Source: Porphyra umbilicalis (lineage: Eukaryota; Rhodophyta; Bangiophyceae; Bangiales; Bangiaceae). From it: a stretch of 64,000 bases of DNA. The position numbers were made by a program, and so were the translations under genes. The DNA lies in NCBI GenBank assembly GCA_002049455.2, contig KV918766.1:1-64000 (forward strand), in the 5' to 3' direction. The notes beneath the pieces were generated by a model. The model ran no database searches. It was not told where the DNA came from and saw only the letters and a program-made list of their open reading frames with translations. Numbering within the stretch: position 1 is the first letter of the stretch; every line of letters starts with the position of its first letter. Positions 45,101-55,800 of this stretch are shown here, piece by piece.

Positions 45101-45152
45101 GTGCAGAAGCGTGGAGATGAGATGGAGTGCAGAAGCGTGGAGATGAGATGGA
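45101..45152. repeat. Two perfect tandem copies of a 26-bp unit
   Basis: GTGCAGAAGCGTGGAGATGA plus GATGGA occurs at 45101-45126 and again at 45127-45152. The preceding ATCGACTTAGTGCAGAA (45092-45108) recurs at 46443-46459, at the right edge of the duplicated segment. Confidence 0.8.
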
Positions 45153-45371
45153 CTGTACTGGGACTTGGCTGCTGGAATGTGGATTTAACGATGAATGAGT
45201 AGCCTGAACAGGCCCCCGTTCAGTGTCACCACGTGGATGATCCCTGGCCGCAATAATCAAACGGCCGACTTCAAAGATGCTCCCTGGTTGGCGGATGCAG
45301 GTGAGATAACGAAAGATAAAGTTCGCATCGACCAATCCGAGGCCACTTTATTTGAGATAACCACCCCAAGC

Positions 45372-45407
45372 CATGGGGACCTGGCCTCGAGGGGCCAGGT
45401 CCCCATG
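45372..45407. repeat. Abutting inverted element ends (15-bp arms)
   Basis: CATGGGGACCTGGCC (45372-45386), 6 bp (TCGAGG), and the exact reverse complement at 45393-45407. The right arm is the first bases of the duplicated segment; the left arm with its upstream GATAACCACCCCA resembles the end at 47012-47045. It looks like two element ends meeting head to head. Confidence 0.65.
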
Positions 45408-46450
45408 CTATGGGGCGATTTTTTTTCTTTGATTACCTAGGGCAGGCTTCAGTTTGATTTCCGCGTGGTTTTAGTGTACTTGTGGAATTGACACGTGTTC
45501 AAGAAATCCATTACAATTTTCCTGTAGAATTCTCAGAAGGTCACACTTGTTCGTGTGCTTCGAAGCGAACGGACCGGCGGTGTCCATCGCGCGTCGTACG
45601 GACGCGACCACTCTGCGGTAGTCGTGGAACGCCTTGTGTGCTGCGGCGGCGATGCGTGGGAAAGTGCCGCCTCGGAGCACTGAGTGGAGCTGTGCAGGGG
45701 GCCCCGTGGGGCACCGCCTACGGTGAAAGAGGGGCAGTAGTAGAGATGGGTTTCTTGATTGCCAGATGTGGACTAGTCACCGGGGGCAGACGAGAGAAAA
45801 ATGTAATGGGGACGGTGGAGTCACGGTCAGGGAGATGGCCGCCGCGGCCGCCGCCGCACGCGCGGGTCAGCGTCGGGTGACACACAGACAGGGTGTGCAG
45901 GGCGGGGCGTGGCGGCCGGCCACGGCCGCGTCGCGCCGCCATGTGGCTGCACTGACCGTGACTCCGCGCCGTGCGGGAGTGTGGCCACCTACACCTACGG
46001 TAACGTGTGCGGTGGTGGTGCCGCGCTCTTCGTCAAGCGGCACGACGCCCGGTGGCCGCTCGCCCTCAGGCGTCGCGTCGCCGTGTGTGGCGGTCGTGCC
46101 CTCTGCACCCCCCTCTCGCCCGGTGCTCAATCCCGCCCCCCCCCCCCCCCTGCACCCTGAATGGCGCTGCATCCGCGGCGGAGCCGCCGCCGTCGCTGCC
46201 GCCATCACCGCCACTGTGGCGGCTGCCGGCACCGCCGTGCGGCGGCGGCGGCGGCGCGGGGCACGGCACGAGTCGCGTCGGGTGGCGGGCGGTCGGGCGT
46301 CGGCAGTCCCGGCATGTCTGGTGGTTTTTGCTTCTCTGTGACACTTGCCTTGCCTCGGCCTTTTGGGGTTGCATGCTCCGAGGTGCTCATTGCGCTTCGC
46401 GCCTTCTTTAAAGGGGGGGGGCCGGCGGTGCCGTGGAGTGCGATCGACTT
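45393..46450 (+). repeat. 1058-bp duplicated segment, copy 2
   Basis: About 99.8 percent identical to 31949-33006. It ends at ATCGACTT, after which copy 1 continues GATCGTGG while this copy continues AGTGCAGAA, the same words seen upstream at 45092-45108. It lacks the JmjC gene downstream. Confidence 0.85.
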
Positions 46451-47011
46451 AGTGCAGAAAATTCGAATCAGATAAAGAGTTGTTATTCGATACCTTCCCG
46501 TGGAGGCGTGCAATAGGCCAGTTGTGGCGCTTTATTTTAGAATTCTCATCTTATGAGGCTTGACGAGTTTGCAAGATGAGACAAACACCTTATGCTCTTT
46601 GACGTGCTCTTTCTGATGGTGCTCCCTGCGATCTTCATGCTTCTCTCCTTGTCACGTAGCGCTTGTATCTGTCCAAGAACAAATGTCAGGTACGTTCGAC
46701 CTGCACGGAGAGCCTTGCACGAAATCGCTCTCTCAGGGGCAGTCCGCATGGATTGGTAGGCTACTTCTGAACCAAGCGGCCCTGGAGGCCTCGACCTTTG
46801 AATGCCTCTAGCTCCGTTCGGCACTGCACAAAAAAACTGAGATTTCTAAAGTAAAGCGCCACAGTTAGTACCTGAATGATTCGACAGAGTGGGTCTTCAC
46901 TGGCCACGTGTGTGATCCAGAACCAATCGATTTTGAATTAGAGCGATGACATTGGCTCAGCCGGTATCGATAAGTTATCGTCTCGGGCCATGTGAGCCAA
47001 TCATTCGAGCC
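46451..47011. other. Lower-GC spacer, no gene seen
   Basis: AT-richer than its surroundings; short open frames only (for example 46546-46824 minus). Probably mobile-element derived. Confidence 0.4.
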
Positions 47012-47056
47012 GATAACGACCCCACGGCATGGGGAGGTGGCCTCGCCGGCGACGTC
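47012..47056 (-). repeat. Candidate element end, inverted relative to 31938-31975
   Basis: GATAACGACCCCACGGCATGG followed by the GAGGTGGCCTCGCC block resembles 45354-45390 in direct orientation and 31938-31975 in inverted orientation. Confidence 0.45.
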
Positions 47057-47096
47057 GGCGCCGCGCCGCCGACGACGACCATGCCGGCTGTTTTGG

Positions 47097-48905
47097 ATTC
47101 CAGGCACGTGCGTGCCATACCCTGGCCTTCAGGGCGGTGGCGCGCTCGGCGACGCATTGACACCGGGCACGCCGGCCGGCTCTATGGCCGCGAGCGCGCA
47201 CGGCACAGTGGGGCTTAGACCATGTACCTGGAAGATCTTGTATCTGCTTGAATACAATTGGATACAAGCTGATACAAGCATCGATTTCTTGTACGGATCG
47301 GGTGCTTTTCGTACAAAGTTTTTGTATGGCGCTTGCACGACGCTTGCTCGGAGTGCACCGAATCGTTGCATGAACCTTGCACGGTGCCGTGCAGATTGTC
47401 TGTATCTGGTTGCACGGCGGTCGTACAGGCGCTACATGCAGCTCGTTTGACTCGCTTCTCAATAGAGAAGAGTCAAGCTGCGGCTTCCAGGGGCAGTGCC
47501 CGTCCACAGAGACTGCGCCACAGCAGTCCTAACCCACCTCGCTGCCCATCAGGGCAGTCTACGCAGGGTATACAAGATGTCAAGCATCCAACCCCAGACC
47601 ACCACCCCCCAACGAAAGTACTGGTGTACCAATGCGATGGGGTGCTTCTTGCATCTTTGGAGACGACAGAGACAAGCTTCCGATCATCTGAGGGGCGTGG
47701 ATGTGACCCGTTCGGCCTGGGTGGCGTGGGGCTACGATGCTGCCGTTTTTGACAGCACGAGTGTTACGGATGCGGGGGGGGTGAAGGTGCGGGGAGGGTA
47801 GGGTAGTGCATGTTACTGGGGTGAATATCAATAGGGCAGGTGTCCTGGTCGGGAGCATTACCAGCTGTGACGAGCACAGAGAAAAGCAGACACTGCCAGG
47901 TGATGCAAGGAATGTCCACTTTGGTGCAAGAGGACAGCACCCGGTGCAAGATCTCTGCGCGAATCCGCACAGATCTCGTGCAAGCTGCTTGCACGAAAGC
48001 AGTGTCCCAGATACAAATTTCTGGATGCAAGAAACACGTTTGTGGCCGCCATCGGTGCACAAAACGACGGACAGGGCTCGTTTTTTATAGACTCACATGC
48101 ACCTCTTCTGCGGTGCGAACGGTGCAAAAATGGGCTCTGGGCACCGTTTTGCGCGCCCAGGAGCCCCCCTTTGTACGGCACTTGTACGAGAAAACGGCCC
48201 TCAGAGGGTCGGAATCGACACCTTGCACCAACCGGTGCAAGCCAGATACAAGCAAATTCAAGGCCTTCCAGGTACCTGGTCTAAGATCTACTGTGCGGGG
48301 GCACGTATAGCCACGTTGCCGTGGTGGGGGGGGCGTCGGGCGGGGAAAGGGGTGCCGCCTCCGCCACCGCAGCGGCGGCGGCCCGCCGGCGTCGCGCGGC
48401 GCCCACGGGCGAGGCCGTCACTCCGCCACGCAGCGCACCTGCGCATGGCGGGCATGGCGGCCGACACGGCGCACGGGCAGGCGGGTGGGACTGATCGCCG
48501 CGCGACGAGGCGCCTGTAACCGCGCCGCTAGATGGCGTCAGCGACCGCCGACGCGCCGCCGCAATAGAAGACGGCGCGCAGGCACGATCACCCGCGGGTC
48601 ATCGTGGGCACGTCAAGCCCCGGAAGTCGCTGCGCGCGGTCACCGCGCGCAACTCTGGGCGGTAGAGGGGGCACGGGGCAGGCGCCGTCCGGGCCCAGTG
48701 ACCCCTATGGCAGGGCAATCCTTCTCAGCCACGTAACTCCATTCGCTTTTAGCGTCATCGCGACCCTTCCAACACTGACACGCCCTCAGATCCCTGAGGA
48801 CACGAATGCAGACTGCCACCTCTGAAACGGAGAGCAAGTCCCGTGATCTAAGTATATGTGTGCATCACTACACTTTGAGAGCACCCTGTCTTACAGGCCA
48901 GGGAA
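47097..48905. repeat. Tandem ~715-bp unit A, split by an insertion
   Basis: 47097-47203 plus 48299-48905 aligns with unit B (48906-49622): it starts ATTCCAGGCAC, runs through CCTGGCCTTCAGGGCGGTGG and GCCGGCCGGCTC, and ends with a GAGAGCACCCTGTC...CAGGGAA segment. The units differ by scattered substitutions, so the duplication is not recent. Open frames in it are Arg/Ala-rich and unconvincing. Confidence 0.8.
47204..48295. mobile_element. CACTA-like non-autonomous element (1092 bp) in unit A
   Basis: Ends are imperfect inverted repeats of about 47 bp: CACAGTGGGGCTTAGACC... at the left, and the right end read in reverse begins CACAGTAGATCTTAGACC... Both share GGTACCTGGAAG or GTACCTGGAAG and GCTTG. 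It is flanked by CGG on both sides (47201-47203, 48296-48298), a 3-bp target duplication as in CACTA/EnSpm elements, confirmed by the uninserted sequence in unit B (around 49009-49014). Inside both ends are many TACAAGC/TTGCAC/GCTTGTAT words, like CACTA subterminal repeats. The centre has no transposase. A TNP2-type transposase such as that at 35.8-38.8 kb could mobilise it in trans (inference). Confidence 0.8.
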
Positions 48906-49622
48906 ATTCCAGGCACATCCGTGCAATACCCTGGCCTTCAGGGCGGTGGCGCGCTCGGCGACGCATCGACACCGGGCATGCCGGCCGGCTCCATAGCCGC
49001 GAGCACGCACGGGGGCACGCACAGCCACGCTGCCGTGGCGGGGAGAATGTGGGGCGGGGAAAGGGATGCCGCCGCCGCCTCCGCAGCGGCGGCGGCCCGC
49101 CGGCGTCACGCAACGCCCACAGGCGGGGCGTCACTCCGCCGCGCAGCCCACCTGCGCACGGCGGGCAGGGAGGCCGACACGGCGCACGGGCAGGCGGGTG
49201 GGACTGATCGCCGCGCGATGGGGCGCATCCAACCGCGCCGCTAGGTGGCGTCAGCAACCGCCGACGCGCCGCCGCAACAGAAGACGGCGCGCAGGCACGA
49301 TCACCCGCGGGTCATCGTGGGCGCATCGAACCCCGGGAGTCGCTGCGCGCGGTCGCCGCGCGCAACTCGGGGCGGTGGGGGGGGGCAGAGGGGCAGACGC
49401 CGTCCGGGCCCGGTGGCCCTTGTGGCAGGAGAGTCCTTCTCAGCCACGTAACTTTATTCGCTTTTTAGCGTCATCGCGACCCTTCCAACGCTGACACGCC
49501 CTCAGATCCCTGAGGACACGTATGCAAACTGCCACCTCTGAAACGGAGATCAAGTTCCATTATCTAAGTATATGTGTGCATCACTACACTTTGAGAGCAC
49601 CCTGTCCTAAAGGACAGGGAAT
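48906..49622. repeat. Tandem ~715-bp unit B, uninterrupted
   Basis: Carries the intact site CGCACGGGGGCACGC corresponding to the insertion point in unit A. GC-rich first two thirds and a milder last 180 bp (from the TTCTCAGCCACGTAACT words). Confidence 0.8.
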
Positions 49623-50071
49623 GTCTGGCTTTTAAGTTTCGGGGGAGATGCAATTCCCTGGACTTTAGCCTACGGTGCTTTCTCACACCCACACGTCGAA
49701 AAAACAGTCCTTTTTTCCAGTGCACGTTGCGGGAGTACTTAAGAAAACGTTTTTGGCGGTCCGTTTGGCTCCCTACGCCGTTGGAGGACATCCCTCGGCG
49801 CTTTCTTGACTATGGGAACATGCGCCGGGGCTGCCCGCATCTTTCTGTGAAGTTGCTAGAGGTGGCGACGTCTTCATCGCCCGTACGGTCCGCGGAAGCA
49901 GAATCGTGGTAAAAAAGGTGCGTGAGGGCAGGTGCGGCGTTTACGGGGTCGTGGGGGCAGGTGGACGCGGCCACGAAGGGCCATGATGTCGCAATTCCGC
50001 GGTAGTTGGCCAGAATCCGGCTCTGCGGGCCCTGTGGGAGACGTCGGTTTTGATTTTTCAAACAGGGGGTC

Positions 50072-50944
50072 GTGTCGGCGCTGAATGCGCTGCGGCCTGC
50101 GTGGTCGCGTCCCTTCCCGCAACACCCGCGCGCGGCGGGTGGGGGCGGCGGCCACCGCCGCTGGCGGTGTTGCCGCCGCGCCTGCCGCCGACGCGGCGGT
50201 GAGCAGTGGACGACCGTGCGCACGACGCGCGCCCGCACACGGCAGCGAGTGGCGCCCGCGGCCGCGGCGGCCGCGGCCGCGGCGGTGCCGGCGGCGGCGG
50301 CGGCGGCGGCGTGGCGCCCCTGCTATTTTCTCGCTCCACCCCGCCGCCCGCCCCCCCGTTCCATCGACGGCTTCTTCCCCCCCCCTCCCCCTCTGTGGCC
50401 CCACATACCCCCCCTTCCCTATCCACCGCGTCGCCGCCGCGCACGTGCGCATCGCGCAGCTCGGCCTCGAGTCTGCGCTGCGGCAAGCGACGACTGCCCA
50501 GCCAGCGTCGGCCGGTGGTTTCTCGGATGGTGGCGGCCGTGCCTCGGTGGCAGCCGCCGCCCGCCACGGCGGTGGCGGCCGCTGCTGACCCTCCGGTGGG
50601 TGCGGCAGGAGCCCCTCGCGGCGATCACATACCCCCCCTCGGACGAAGACAAAGCGCTGGTCGTCGAGGAGCGTGCGGGCGGCCGCTACCCACCAGTGGG
50701 CGGGTACCCCCCCGACGGCAGCAGCTGCCGCTCGTGCGGGCCGCGGTGGACGCCGCGGCGGCGGTGGGCGGAGCGCCCCCTACGCCAGCAAGCGGTGGTC
50801 ACGTCGGCGACCGCCACCACCGCCGCCATGGCCGCCTTCCTCGTCTCCTTTTTTCTGATCTCCCGCTCGTACGTGCGCTCCCAAGCGGCGCCGGTCGTGC
50901 AGGTGACGCTCACCCGGGAGGCGGTGCTCGACTTGCCTATGTAA
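50072..50944 (+). CDS. Unrecognised protein with a C-terminal membrane segment (uncertain frame)
   Basis: 290-codon frame. The first two thirds are Arg/Pro/Ala-rich low complexity. The C-terminus is more protein-like: a hydrophobic helix (TTAAMAAFLVSFFLISRSYV) followed by a short tail ending VQVTLTREAVLDLPM. An alternative frame gives IHRVAAAHVRIAQLGLESAL near 50417-50480, which suggests a splice or frame break upstream. No family recognised. Confidence 0.35.
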   Translation: MSALNALRPAWSRPFPQHPRAAGGGGGHRRWRCCRRACRRRGGEQWTTVRTTRARTRQRVAPAAAAAAAAAVPAAAAAAAWRPCYFLAPPRRPPPRSIDGFFPPPPPLWPHIPPLPYPPRRRRARAHRAARPRVCAAASDDCPASVGRWFLGWWRPCLGGSRRPPRRWRPLLTLRWVRQEPLAAITYPPSDEDKALVVEERAGGRYPPVGGYPPDGSSCRSCGPRWTPRRRWAERPLRQQAVVTSATATTAAMAAFLVSFFLISRSYVRSQAAPVVQVTLTREAVLDLPM

Positions 50945-51148
50945 TGTATCTTTCGTCGTGTGAAAACAGTTCTATCGTTTTGCAAGTCCAGGGTGTTTTC
51001 GCGAACGCGCTTTCAGTCCTGAATCTGAATTCCGCCGGATCCCCGACCCCCGCCCCTCCCCGCCGCCGTGTTCGCTACCCACACCCCACGCAGTGACCGC
51101 CGTCGACGGCGCTTCCCTCCCGTCAAACCGCACTGCGGCGCCAGGCGC

Positions 51149-52846
51149 TCATTGCTCTTTCACATTGCCACTGTGGCCGCTGTCCGGCACCCCGGCTGCG
51201 CGCCACTCTGGCTGGCGGGGGCGCCGCCGCTGCGGTGCATGCGGGTGCCCCCTCTCCCCCCCCCCACTGTCGGCTGGATCCTTTGTGGGGCGACCCCGCC
51301 GCCGACCCGCCGCCGGCCGCGCCGCCCCCACCGTCGCCGCCTCTGGCGCCGTGCAGCGTTCAGGCGGCAGGGGGTGCCTCCCCCCCCCCGCTTTGCCCTC
51401 CCACCACCGGTCCGCCTTGCGCGTCACGTCGATGCGCAAGGTGTGCGTGTACGCCACGGTCGTTGCGCGCGGCCGCGTGTTGCGCGCGGGCGGGCGCACG
51501 CGCACGCCAAGCACCCGCCGCGGGAGCGTCACAAACCGCGGGTGCACGTACGCCTCGACGGTGACGAAACGATGGCAGCGGTGGCCGACGGCCGCCTCGG
51601 GCACCGTCCACACGGCGCTGAGGGCGTCCTTCTCTGCCATGTACCCCTGCGTGGCGGGCGGCGTGCGGGCAGAGGGGCGGCTCGTGTAGTAGGGGGACCC
51701 ATTGTCCAACGCCTTGAGCTCCCACCGCCAGGCGGCCACCGCCAGCGCGTCCCCCCCGGGTCGGCCCGCCGCGAGCGCGTACGGGGCGCGAAGGACCGCC
51801 ACTTCCGCGCCCGCGCCGCGGGAAACGGACAAGCCGCCCGGGCCGATGGACACGTTGACATCACGCGACGTGGTCGACACCGTGCCGATGACGGGTTTGG
51901 GGAGGGGCACCACCGCCGCCACCGCCCAGCTGGGGTGCGCGTCGATGAGGCGGATACCAAAGTCGACCATGTCCAGCAGCCGCTCGGGTGGGTGCACGAG
52001 GTCCCCGGGCGGAGACGCCCCAAACTGCAACGACGACCAGCGCGCCGTGAGGGTGAGCTGCCCGCCACACCGCTGCACGGACGTGTGGAGTACGCCCAGA
52101 AAGTTGAAGGGGATGGTCGCGGCGGGCATGCCGCCGGGCACGTCTGCCACAAACTTGATGAGGACGCGCGACGAGTCGTCCACGGGGAGGGTGCCGGAGG
52201 TCGTTGGAACGATGGAGCGCCGTGTGCTGCTGCTGGGAACCGCGATCGTCGAGACGTCCATGTCCTCGAGCGGTTCAAAGTCTGGGGGGCTTCCCGCGGC
52301 GGGTGCGTCGAGGTGCGTCGTGGCCCCAGGGAGGCCGTCGCGGCGGGTCGCACGCCCGTTTTGGTCGTCGACGAGATGACGCACCCAAGCGAGAGTGTCG
52401 TTCTGACGACCGTCACGGGTAGGGGACGCCGCCACGCGGCGCCCCGCGGACCCCTGCGCCCCGTCCGAGCCGGAGCTCCTCGACGCCGCCGCCTCTGACG
52501 TGGGGTCGCACGAATCATTGGTCAGCCGATCCTTCGCCTCTGCCTCGCACGGCAGTACCCACTCGGCGACCGCGCGCTGCCCGAGGCCGTCCCGCGTGGG
52601 CGAGCCGTCCGCGACCGGTCCGACTTTGACGACCCGATGGTGCTTTACCTCTTGCAAGGCCGCGTCGCGCCCGGGTTCCGCTGTAGCCCCCGTATTCTTG
52701 ACCAGCCAACTGTCTGGGAGCTTCTGCAGCGGCCGCGCCATGACCAGAGGACGAGGCGCGTCTCCCGGCGCCAACGCACGGCCTTGGAAGGTGATCCAAG
52801 CAGGGAGGGGTCCGGAGAGTCCGGTAGGATCGTGCCCCCCCTTCAT
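51149..52846 (-). CDS. Unrecognised protein with a regular alpha/beta region
   Basis: A 565-codon minus-strand frame whose middle is not low-complexity and looks genuinely coding. It starts with a polar stretch. From about residue 210 come SSRVLIKFVADVPGGMPAAT, NFLGVLHTSVQRCGGQLTLT, HPPERLLDMVDFGIRLIDAH, WAVAAVVPLPKPVIGTVS, ALAVAAWRWELKALDNGSPY and HRFVTVEAYVHPRFVTLPRR, alternating strands and loops. The first of these is faintly reminiscent of the lipid-binding START fold, but I would not assign it. The last about 60 residues are Arg/Gly/Pro-rich and may be past the true end. ATGs at 52846 and further in are all possible starts. Confidence 0.45.
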   Translation of the reverse strand: MKGGHDPTGLSGPLPAWITFQGRALAPGDAPRPLVMARPLQKLPDSWLVKNTGATAEPGRDAALQEVKHHRVVKVGPVADGSPTRDGLGQRAVAEWVLPCEAEAKDRLTNDSCDPTSEAAASRSSGSDGAQGSAGRRVAASPTRDGRQNDTLAWVRHLVDDQNGRATRRDGLPGATTHLDAPAAGSPPDFEPLEDMDVSTIAVPSSSTRRSIVPTTSGTLPVDDSSRVLIKFVADVPGGMPAATIPFNFLGVLHTSVQRCGGQLTLTARWSSLQFGASPPGDLVHPPERLLDMVDFGIRLIDAHPSWAVAAVVPLPKPVIGTVSTTSRDVNVSIGPGGLSVSRGAGAEVAVLRAPYALAAGRPGGDALAVAAWRWELKALDNGSPYYTSRPSARTPPATQGYMAEKDALSAVWTVPEAAVGHRCHRFVTVEAYVHPRFVTLPRRVLGVRVRPPARNTRPRATTVAYTHTLRIDVTRKADRWWEGKAGGGRHPLPPERCTAPEAATVGAARPAAGRRRGRPTKDPADSGGGERGHPHAPQRRRPRQPEWRAAGVPDSGHSGNVKEQ

Positions 52847-55800
52847 AGTAACGGACCGCGGCTACCGCTGGTTGTCCAAACAGCAGGAGCGCCAGGTCGG
52901 TGGGACGAGCACAAAGGGTGGGTGTGGGGGCAGTCAGTGCTCAAGCTCGCTGAACAGAAACAACATGCAACGGGAAGCCAAGCCGAGCGCTTTAACGCGC
53001 TCGACGCTGAGCCTTGAGCGCTCTCGGGTGCCCCCAGCCCCACCCGAAGTCGGCCCACCCGCAAGAAGGCACCTGGACAGGTTCGCACTCGGGCAATCTG
53101 GCACCATTTTTTCGAAGGGCTGTCTATGCTCGAACCGGTTGAACCCGCCCAGCGCGCCAGCCGAGTACCGCCCACAGTTGGTCATCAGGCAGCAAGGGCA
53201 AAACCCACGACCTTGGAGCTGTCAGGGCCTGCCAAATCCGACTGTCACCAAGCAGAGGGACTGTGAAGAGGCGGGGGACTGTCAACATCGTGACGTGCCA
53301 ACCGGCGCCTCCCGCGACGGCCACGATGTGCGGCGTCAGACCGCTGGCGGCGCTGACGGTAACTCACCATGCTCGATGCAACGACCACGTAGTCGGCGGC
53401 AAAAAGACGGCCATTGCAATTACAAGCTTAACGTTGCAGCGTTCTTTGTCGTGTCCTCTCACACGTTTGCAGCAAGGCCATCCTCCATGGACATTGTCAT
53501 TGCTGCGCTTGACACTGCGCTGAACGTCAACTGAACTGCAGAATCTGAGCAGCCACAAAAATCTTGAACTCCCCTCTGGTCGTCACGGGGAGCCGCGTTC
53601 GGTCCCCTCCACTGGGGCCCTCAGTCGTACAGTAGCAAGCGTCTCTACCAGGGACGGAAAAACACACAGGGCGCTGGGCGAAGCGAACAGCTTCGGAGAT
53701 GGACATTGTTATGGCCAACCGAGAAAGTTGAGCGAGGCGAACGACACAGAGAAAAAGAACAGACCAAACAAGCGACAACACGAGGTCCACCACCGATTGA
53801 CATTCTTTGCACAGCGCATCCCCCACAATGGCTGGGAAGGCCAGGACCACCCCTCTACCGCATAGCCGCCACTGTCGTCGCCGGTCGCGCCGCCAGCCTC
53901 GCAGGGTGACGGCTGCCCCGCCCCCTCCCGTCGCCTGGGTGAGCACCCCCCGCCACCGCGCGCCCCCGCTCCCGCGACGCCCAAGCCGTGTCTACCAGCG
54001 TATGGTCGAGACACTGCCGCCGCCGCGCCGCGTGGCGTCCCTTTCGAGGGGCCGTCCCTTCGCTTCGGCGGGGGGCCCTCGCCCGCCCGGCACCCCCTCC
54101 GCGGGCGCGGGTCGTGGCCCGTGCGTCCACGGCGGCGGCACAATGGCGCCGTCGGAGCGACGGCCGAGGCGGCGGCAAACACGGCCTCCCCCCGCCAGCC
54201 ACCCGCCGGCGGCGCAGAGGCGTGCCGCCGCCCGCCCGCCCCGGTCGCCCGCCCGCCCGCCCGCCCGCGCCCAGCACGCGCCTGATGAGTTGGTCTGGTG
54301 GGGCACGGCGGCCGCCCAGACGGGCGCCGCCGGCTGGCCCCGCCCACCCCCCCCCCCCCCCCACCGCACAGCACCGCGCCGGCGACACGGATGGAGGCCC
54401 GGGTACAGGGAATCGGCAGAGGCGCCGCCACTGATGCGGCGGCCGCAACGCCACGGCGGCGGGCGCGGCGGCGGCGGCGCCACCGGCAACGCGGGGTCGG
54501 CGCGCCCCCGCCAAACCCCGGCACGCGGCAGGGGGGGGAGTCGCCAACAGGGCGGCCACGGCGCGGCAGCCGCCCCGTGGGGAGGCACCGTCGCCGGCAC
54601 GGGCGTCCGTGGCGACGGCACCCGCCCGCGTGCCACCGCCGCCGCCGTCGCCGCCGCCGCCGCTCAACGCCGCTCCGCCGCCACCGCGCGTCGCCGCCGC
54701 GCGTCGGCGGCGGCGGCGGCGGCACCGCCGCGTCGACCGCGGCAGCCGCGGCGGCAGTGGGGTTGCCGACCGCCGCGACGCGCGCCGCCACACAACCCGC
54801 GGTGGGGGGGCGGCGGCAGCGGCGCCCACTCGACGGCGCCAATGGCCGCCGCGGGGAACCGCAGGGCGCGCACAGACGCCCCGCCGTCGGTGCCGACCAC
54901 GGCGGCACGCGGCACGGCGCGCCCCCACACTCTGTCGGCCGCGCGTCCGGGCGTGCCCGGCGCGTCGGCGCCCGAGCGCGCGTCGCCCTTCGGCGCCGCC
55001 CCCCCCCCCCCCCCCCCCCCCCCTCCCCCCCATTCCCCCGCCGCCCGGCTGAGCAGCAGCGGCTGCGCAAACGGGCGCCCATGGCCCCCGTCGAGCAGTT
55101 GGCACCCCCCGTCGGCGGTCGCCACGTCATCGACCCGGTGCCGCGGGGGCGTCCGCGCCCCACCCCCGCGCGACGGGCGCAAACGCGGCGACGCGCGCGG
55201 CGGCGGTCCGGGGCGGACGCCCCAACGCGGACCACGGGGTGACGGCGGCAAAGTGGCGAGCGCGCCCGACACACCCCGGCGGGGAGCGCGCGGTGTGGGA
55301 GGCACCCGCCGCCGCCGCGGCGGGCGGCGACGAGCTGCGCCCACCCCACGCCCCGCCTGTCGGGCGAGGGGCGCCACGGGGGAGACCGACATGTTTTTCA
55401 AAGGGGAGGGCGCGGCCGTGCGCGGACTGCAGGCGCGCGAGCGTGGCTGCCGTGTGGGGAGGGGAGGGGGGGAAGGAGCGTCGGGTTGGTAGCTGGGGGG
55501 GGGGGGGGGAGGGAGTGCCGCCGCCCTCGCCGTGTCCGTCGTTCAAAGCCGATGCGGGCGAGGGAGGCGGCGAGGCAGACGGCGGGGGGGATGCTTTTTG
55601 GGAGAAAGAGAGGGCAGAGGCGGGGCGCGGGGAGGTCGGCGACGCGGTGGCTGTGGGGGGGATGGTGGTGGCCGCCAGGGAGGTGCTGCTGGCGCGGCGG
55701 GAGGGGTGGCGGGGGGGCGCCCGTCGCCGAGACGGACGGGCGTGCGCGCCGCCCGCCGCTGGCAAGCCGGCGGGGGCACCACCGCCGCACATCCACGGCA

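Noticed and set aside
45101-45152. 26-bp tandem pair as a target-site or att site
   Set aside because: Only two contiguous copies and no element between them; treated as a simple tandem repeat.
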